A stretch of DNA of 64,000 nucleotides from Hydractinia symbiolongicarpus (lineage: Eukaryota; Cnidaria; Hydrozoa; Anthoathecata; Hydractiniidae), in NCBI RefSeq assembly GCF_029227915.1, contig NC_079880.1, positions 29,197,501 to 29,261,500 on the forward strand, given 5' to 3'. This document shows, in pieces, positions 59,061 through 64,000 of the stretch. Each line of letters begins with the position of its first letter. The first letter of the stretch is position 1. Below the pieces are notes generated by a model. That model was not told where the DNA came from, made no database searches, and saw only the letters and a program-made list of their open reading frames with translations. Made by a program: the position numbers and the translations under genes.

Positions 59061-61009
59061 TTGTTCTGGAAGTGAGTTTACTCACAGGGTACTTTCTTTG
59101 CATACATTCGACTATACGGGCCAAGCCCGGGATTTACGGGAAATCGCGGGTTTTTGTTTGCCGGCGATTAAACCTCTTTCATTAAGCGTCTCATCAAAAA
59201 TGAAAACATTTTTGAAAACTACAAGTCTCATGCGTTTTAGTGGTGAAAAAAAAATTTAAAAAATCGTTCGGGAAATGAGTTTACTCCCTGGGTACTTTCT
59301 TTGTATACATTCGACTATACGGGCCGAGTCCGGGATTTACGGGAAATCGCAGGTTTTCGTTTGCCGGCGATTAAACTTCTTTTATTCAGCGTCTCATCAA
59401 AAATAAAACATTTTTGAAAACTACAAGTCTCATGCGTTTTAGTGGTGAAAAAATAATTTAAAAAATCGTTCGTGAAATGAGTTTACTCCCTTGGTAATTT
59501 CTTTGTATACTTTTGATTATACGGGCCAAGCCCGGGATTTACGGGAAATCGCGGGTTTTCGTTTGCCAGCGATTAAACCTCTTTCATTAAGCGTCTCATC
59601 AAAAATGAAAACATTTTTAAAAACTTCAAGTCTCATGCGTTTTAGTGGTGAAAAAATAACTTAAAAAATCGTTCTGGAAGTGAGTTTACTCACAGGGTAC
59701 TTTCTTTGTATACATTCGACTATACGGGCCAAGCCCGGGATTTACGGGAAATCGCGGGTTTTTGTTTGCCGGCGATTAAACCTCTTTCATTAAGCGTCTC
59801 ATCAAAAATGAAAACATTTTTGAAAACTACAATTCTCATGCGTTTTAGTGGTGAAAAAAAAAAATTAAAAAATCGTTCGGGAAATGAGTTTACTCCCTTG
59901 GTACTTTCTTTGTATACTTTTGATTATACAGGCCAAGCCCGGGATTTACGGGAAATCGCGGGTTTTCGTTTGCCGGCGATTAAACCTCTTTCATTAAGCG
60001 TCTCATCAAAAATGAAAACATTTTTGAAAACTAAAAGTCTCATGCGTTTTAGTGGTGAAAAAATAACTTAAAAAATCGTTTTGGAAGTGAGTTTACTAAC
60101 AGGGTACTTTCTTTGTATACATTCGACTATACGGGCCGAGTCCGGGATTTACGGGAAATTGCAGGTTTTTGTTTGCCGGCGATTAAACTTCTTTTATTCA
60201 GCGTCTCATCAAAAATGAAAACATTTTTGAAAATTACAAGTCTCATGCGTTTTAGTGGTGAAAAAATAATTTAAAAAATCGTTCCTGAAATGAGTTTACT
60301 CCCTTGGTACTTTCTTTGTATACTTTTGATTATACGGGCCAAGCCCGGGATTTACGGGAAATCGCGGGTTTTCGTTTGCCGGCGATTAAACCTCTTTCAT
60401 TAAGCGTCTCATCAAAAATGAAAACATTTTTGAAAACTACAAGTCTCATGGGTTTTAGTGGTGAAAAAAAAAATTTAAAAAATCGTTCTGGAAATGAGTT
60501 TACTCCCTGGGTACTTTCTTTGTATACTTTTGACTATACGGGCAGAGTCCGGGATTTACGGGAAGTCGCGGGTTTTCGTTTGCCGGCGATTAAACTTCTT
60601 TTATTCAGCGTCTCATCAAAAATGAAAACATTTTTAAAAACTACAAGTCTCATGGGCTTTAGAGGTGAAATAATAATTTAAAACATCGTTCGGGTAATGC
60701 GTTTACACCCTGGGTACTTTCTTTGTATACTTTTGACTATACGGGCTGAGTCCGGGATTTACGGGAAATCGCAGGTTTTCGTTTGCCGGCGATTAAACTT
60801 CTTTTATTCAGCGTCTCATCAAAAATGAAAGCATTTTTGAAAATTACAAGTCTCATGCGTTTTAGTGGTGAAAAAATAATTTAAAAAATCGTTCGTGAAA
60901 TGAGTTTACTCCCTTGGTACTTTCTTTGTATACTTTTGTTTATACGGGCCCCAGTCCGGGGTTTACGGGAAATGGCGGGTTTTTGTTTGCCGGCGATTAA
61001 ACCTCTTTC

Positions 61010-63293
61010 ATTAAGCGTCTCATCAAAAATGAAAACATTTCTGAAAACTACAAGTCTCATGGGTTTTAGTGGTGAAAAAAAAATTTAAAAAATCGTTCGG
61101 GAAATGAGTTTACTCCCTGGGTACTTTCTTTGTATACTTTTGACTATACGGGCCGAGTCCGGGATTTACGGGAAGTCGCGGGTTTTCGTTTGCCGGCGAT
61201 TAAACTTCTTTTATTCAGCGTCTCATCAAAAATGAAAACATTTTAAAAACTACAAGTCTCATGGGCTTTAGAGGTGAAATAATAATTTAAAACATCGTTC
61301 GGGTAATGCGTTTACACCCTGGGTACTTTCTTTGTATACTTTTGACTATACGGGCTGAGTCCGGGATTTACGGGAAATCGCAGGTTTTCGTTTGCCCGCG
61401 ATTAAACTTCTTTTATTCAGCGTCTCATCAAAAATGAAAGCATTTTTGAAAATTACAAGTCTCATGCGTTTTAGTGGTGAAAAAATAACTTAAAAAATCG
61501 TTCGTGAAATGAGTTTACTCCCTTGGTACTTTCTTTGTATACTTTTGTTTATACGGGCCCCAGTCCGGGGTTTACGGGAAATGGCGGGTTTTCGTTTGCC
61601 GGCGATTAAACCTCTTTCATTAAGCGTCTCATCAAAAATGAAAACATTTCTGAAAACTACAAGTCTCATGCGTTTTAGTGGTGAAAAAATAATTTAAAAA
61701 ATCGTTCGGGAAGTGAGTTTACTCCCTGGGTGCTTTCTTTGTATACTTTTGACTATACGGGCCGAGTCCGGGATTTACGGGAAGTCGCAGGTTTTCGTTT
61801 GCCGGCGATTAAACTTCTTTTATTCAGCGTCTCATCAAAAATGAAAATTTTTTTGAAAACTACAAGTCTCATGCGTTTTAGTGGTGAAAAAATAATTTAA
61901 AAAATCGTTCGGGAAGTGACTTTACTCCCTTGGTAATTTCTTTGTATACTTTTGATTATAGGGGCCAAGCCCGGGATTTACGGGAAATCGCGGGTTTTCG
62001 TTTGCCGGCGATTAAACCTCTTTCATTAAGCGTCTCATCGAAAATGAAAACATTTTTGAAAACTAAAAGTCTCATTCGTTTTAGTGGTGAAAAAATAACT
62101 TAAAAAATCGTTCTGGAAGTGAGTTTACTAACAGGGTACTTTCTTTGTATACATTCGACTATACGGACCGAGTCCGGAATTTACGGGAAATTGCAGGTTT
62201 TCGTTTGCCGGCGATTAAACCTCTTTCATAAAGCGTCTCATCAAAAATGAAAACATTTCTGAAAACTACAAGTCTCATGGGTTTTAGTGGTGAAAAAAAA
62301 ATTTAAAAAATCGTTCGGGAAATGAGTTTACTCCCCGGGTACTTTCTTTGTATACTTTTGACTATACGGGCCGAGTCCGGGATTTACGGGAAGTCGCGGG
62401 TTTTCGTTTGCCGGCGATTAAACTTCTTTTATTCAGCGTGTCATCAAAAATGAAAACATTTTAAAAACTACAAGTCTCATGGGCTTTAGAGGTGAAATAA
62501 TAATTTAAAACATCGTTCGGGTAATGCGTTTACACCCTGGGTACTTTCTTTGTATACTTTTGACTATACGGGCTGAGTCCGGGATTTACGGGAAATCGCA
62601 GGTTTTCGTTTGCCCGCGATTAAACTTCTTTTATTCAGCGTCTCATCAAAAATGAAAGCATTTTTGAAAATTACAAGTCTCATGCGTTTTAGTGGTGAAA
62701 AAATAATTTAAAAAATCGTTCGTGAAATGAGTTTACTCCCTTGGTACTTTCTTTGTATACTTTTGTTTATACGGGCCCCAGTCCGGGGTTTACGGGAAAT
62801 GGCGGGTTTTCGTTTGCCGGCGATTAAACCTCTTTCATTAAGCGTCTCATCAAAAATGAAAACATTTCTGAAAACTACAAGTCTCATGCGTTTTAGTGGT
62901 GAAAAAATAATTTAAAAAATCGTTCGGGAAGTGAGTTTACTCCCTGGGTGCTTTCTTTGTATACTTTTGACTATACGGGCCGAGTCTGGGATTTACGGGA
63001 AGTCGCAGGTTTTCGTTTGCCGGCGATTAAACTTCTTTTATTCAGCGTCTCATCAAAAATGAAAATTTTTTTGAAAACTACAAGTCTCATGCGTTTTAGT
63101 GGTGAAAAAATAATTTAAAAAATCGTTCGGGAAGTGAGTTTACTCCCTTGGTAATTTCTTTGTATACTTTTGATTATAGGGGCCAAGCCCGGGATTTACG
63201 GGAAATCGCGGGTTTTCGTTTGCCGGCGATTAAACCTCTTTCATTAAGCGTCTCATCGAAAATGAAAACATTTTTGAAAACTACAAGTCTCAT
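61010..63293 (+). repeat. 1218-bp higher-order repeat (6 monomers), about two copies
   Basis: 61010-62075 matches 62228-63293 at an offset of 1218 bp. Both hold CATTTTAAAAACTAC (2-bp shortened tract), GTTTGCCCGCGATT, the chimeric CCCCAGTCCGGGG/CCTCTTTCATTAAG monomer and GAAAATTTTTTTG. Differences include ACTTTAC versus CTCCCCGGGTAC-type single changes. Confidence 0.8.
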
Positions 63294-64000
63294 GAGTTTT
63301 AGTGGTGAAAAAAAAATTTAAAAAATCGTTCGGGAAATGAGTTTACTCCCTGGGTACTTTCTTTGTATACTTTTGACTATACGGGCCGAGTCCGGGATTT
63401 ACGGGAAGTCGCGGGTTTTCGTTTGCCGGCGATTAAACTTCTTTTATTCAGCGTCTCATCAAAAATGAAAACATTTTTAAAAACTACAAGTCTCATGGGC
63501 TTTAGAGGTGAAATAATAATTTAAAAAATCGTTCGGGTAATGCGTTTACACCCTGGGTAATTTCTTTGTATACTTTTGACTATACGGGCTGAGTCCGGGA
63601 TTTACGGGAAATCGCAGGTTTTCGTTTGCCGGCGATTAAACTTCTTTTATTCAGCGTCTCATCAAAAATGAAAGCATTTTTGAAAATTACAAGTCTCATG
63701 CGTTTTAGTGGTGAAAAAATAATTTAAAAAATCGTTCGTGAAATGAGTTTACTCCCTTGGTACTTTCTTTGTATACTTTTGTTTATACGGGCCCCAGTCC
63801 GGGGTTTACGGGAAATGGCGGGTTTTCGTTTGCCGGCGATTAAGCTACTTTCATTAAGCGTCTCATCAAAAATGAAAACATTTCTGAAAACTACAAGTCT
63901 CATGCGTTTTAGTGGTGAAAAAATAATTTAAAAAATCGTTCGGGAAGTGAGTTTACTCCCTGGGTGCTTTCTTTGTATACTTTTGACTATACGGGCCGAG

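Larger units (their letters stand above)
17707..64000 (+). repeat. Right satellite array, ~203-bp monomer
   Basis: About 228 further monomers of the same family in the same orientation, resuming at GGGTAC, in phase with the left array. This half is dominated by multi-monomer duplications (separate entries). It also contains classes rare or absent on the left: CATGGGCTTTAGAGGTG, CCTCTTTCATTAGGCG, GTTTAAACTGCTTT with AAGTTTGAAGAC, and GGATAAATCCGGG near 55.7-58.9 kb. The array runs off the right edge of the window. No gene, RNA gene or second transposon is visible in it. Confidence 0.97.

Overview
This window is eukaryotic, almost certainly from an invertebrate animal. It holds a long tandem satellite array with one non-LTR retrotransposon (LINE) inserted in it. 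There is no conventional host gene, tRNA, rRNA, CRISPR array or bacterial-type operon. The animal assignment, with cnidarians as my first guess, rests only on the style of the LINE proteins (SGNH esterase-type ORF1, apurinic-like endonuclease, reverse transcriptase of the CR1/L2 type). It is an inference.

Layout. 1-13330: left satellite array. 13331-17706: LINE on the + strand, about 4.4 kb. 17707-64000: right satellite array in the same orientation and the same phase, so the LINE entered a pre-existing array. The monomer is about 203 bp, giving roughly 290 copies. Copies fall into linked sequence classes, and there is a shortened 122-bp class with a single shared deletion junction. Each full monomer carries three small dyads (GTATA/TATAC, CGGGC/GCCCG and a 9-bp hairpin), an almost invariant core around GCCGGC, and about a dozen CpGs.

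Higher-order structure. The array is built from multi-monomer tandem duplications with periods of 934, 1420, 2881, 730, 2636, 5271, 2030, 4671, 2762, 406 and 1218 bp. Several are nested, so the order of events can be read (a 5271-bp duplication, then a 2030-bp duplication inside the new copy). Many copies differ at only a few bases, so unequal exchange is recent or ongoing, unless the assembly is at fault. A centromeric or pericentromeric location is plausible but not shown.

The LINE. It has a leader, ORF1 (coiled coil plus SGNH hydrolase), ORF2 (endonuclease, reverse transcriptase, C-terminal domain), a short 3' UTR with a hairpin, and an AAT-rich tail. Three frameshifts break it; two of them are explained by one-base losses in A and T homopolymers. 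ORF1 and ORF2 lie in the same frame, separated by a single UGA. The most unexpected feature is a 26-bp piece of the host satellite, in antisense, inside the LINE leader.

The many 60-120 codon open frames in the arrays are by-products of the repeat (203 is not a multiple of 3) and are not annotated as genes.
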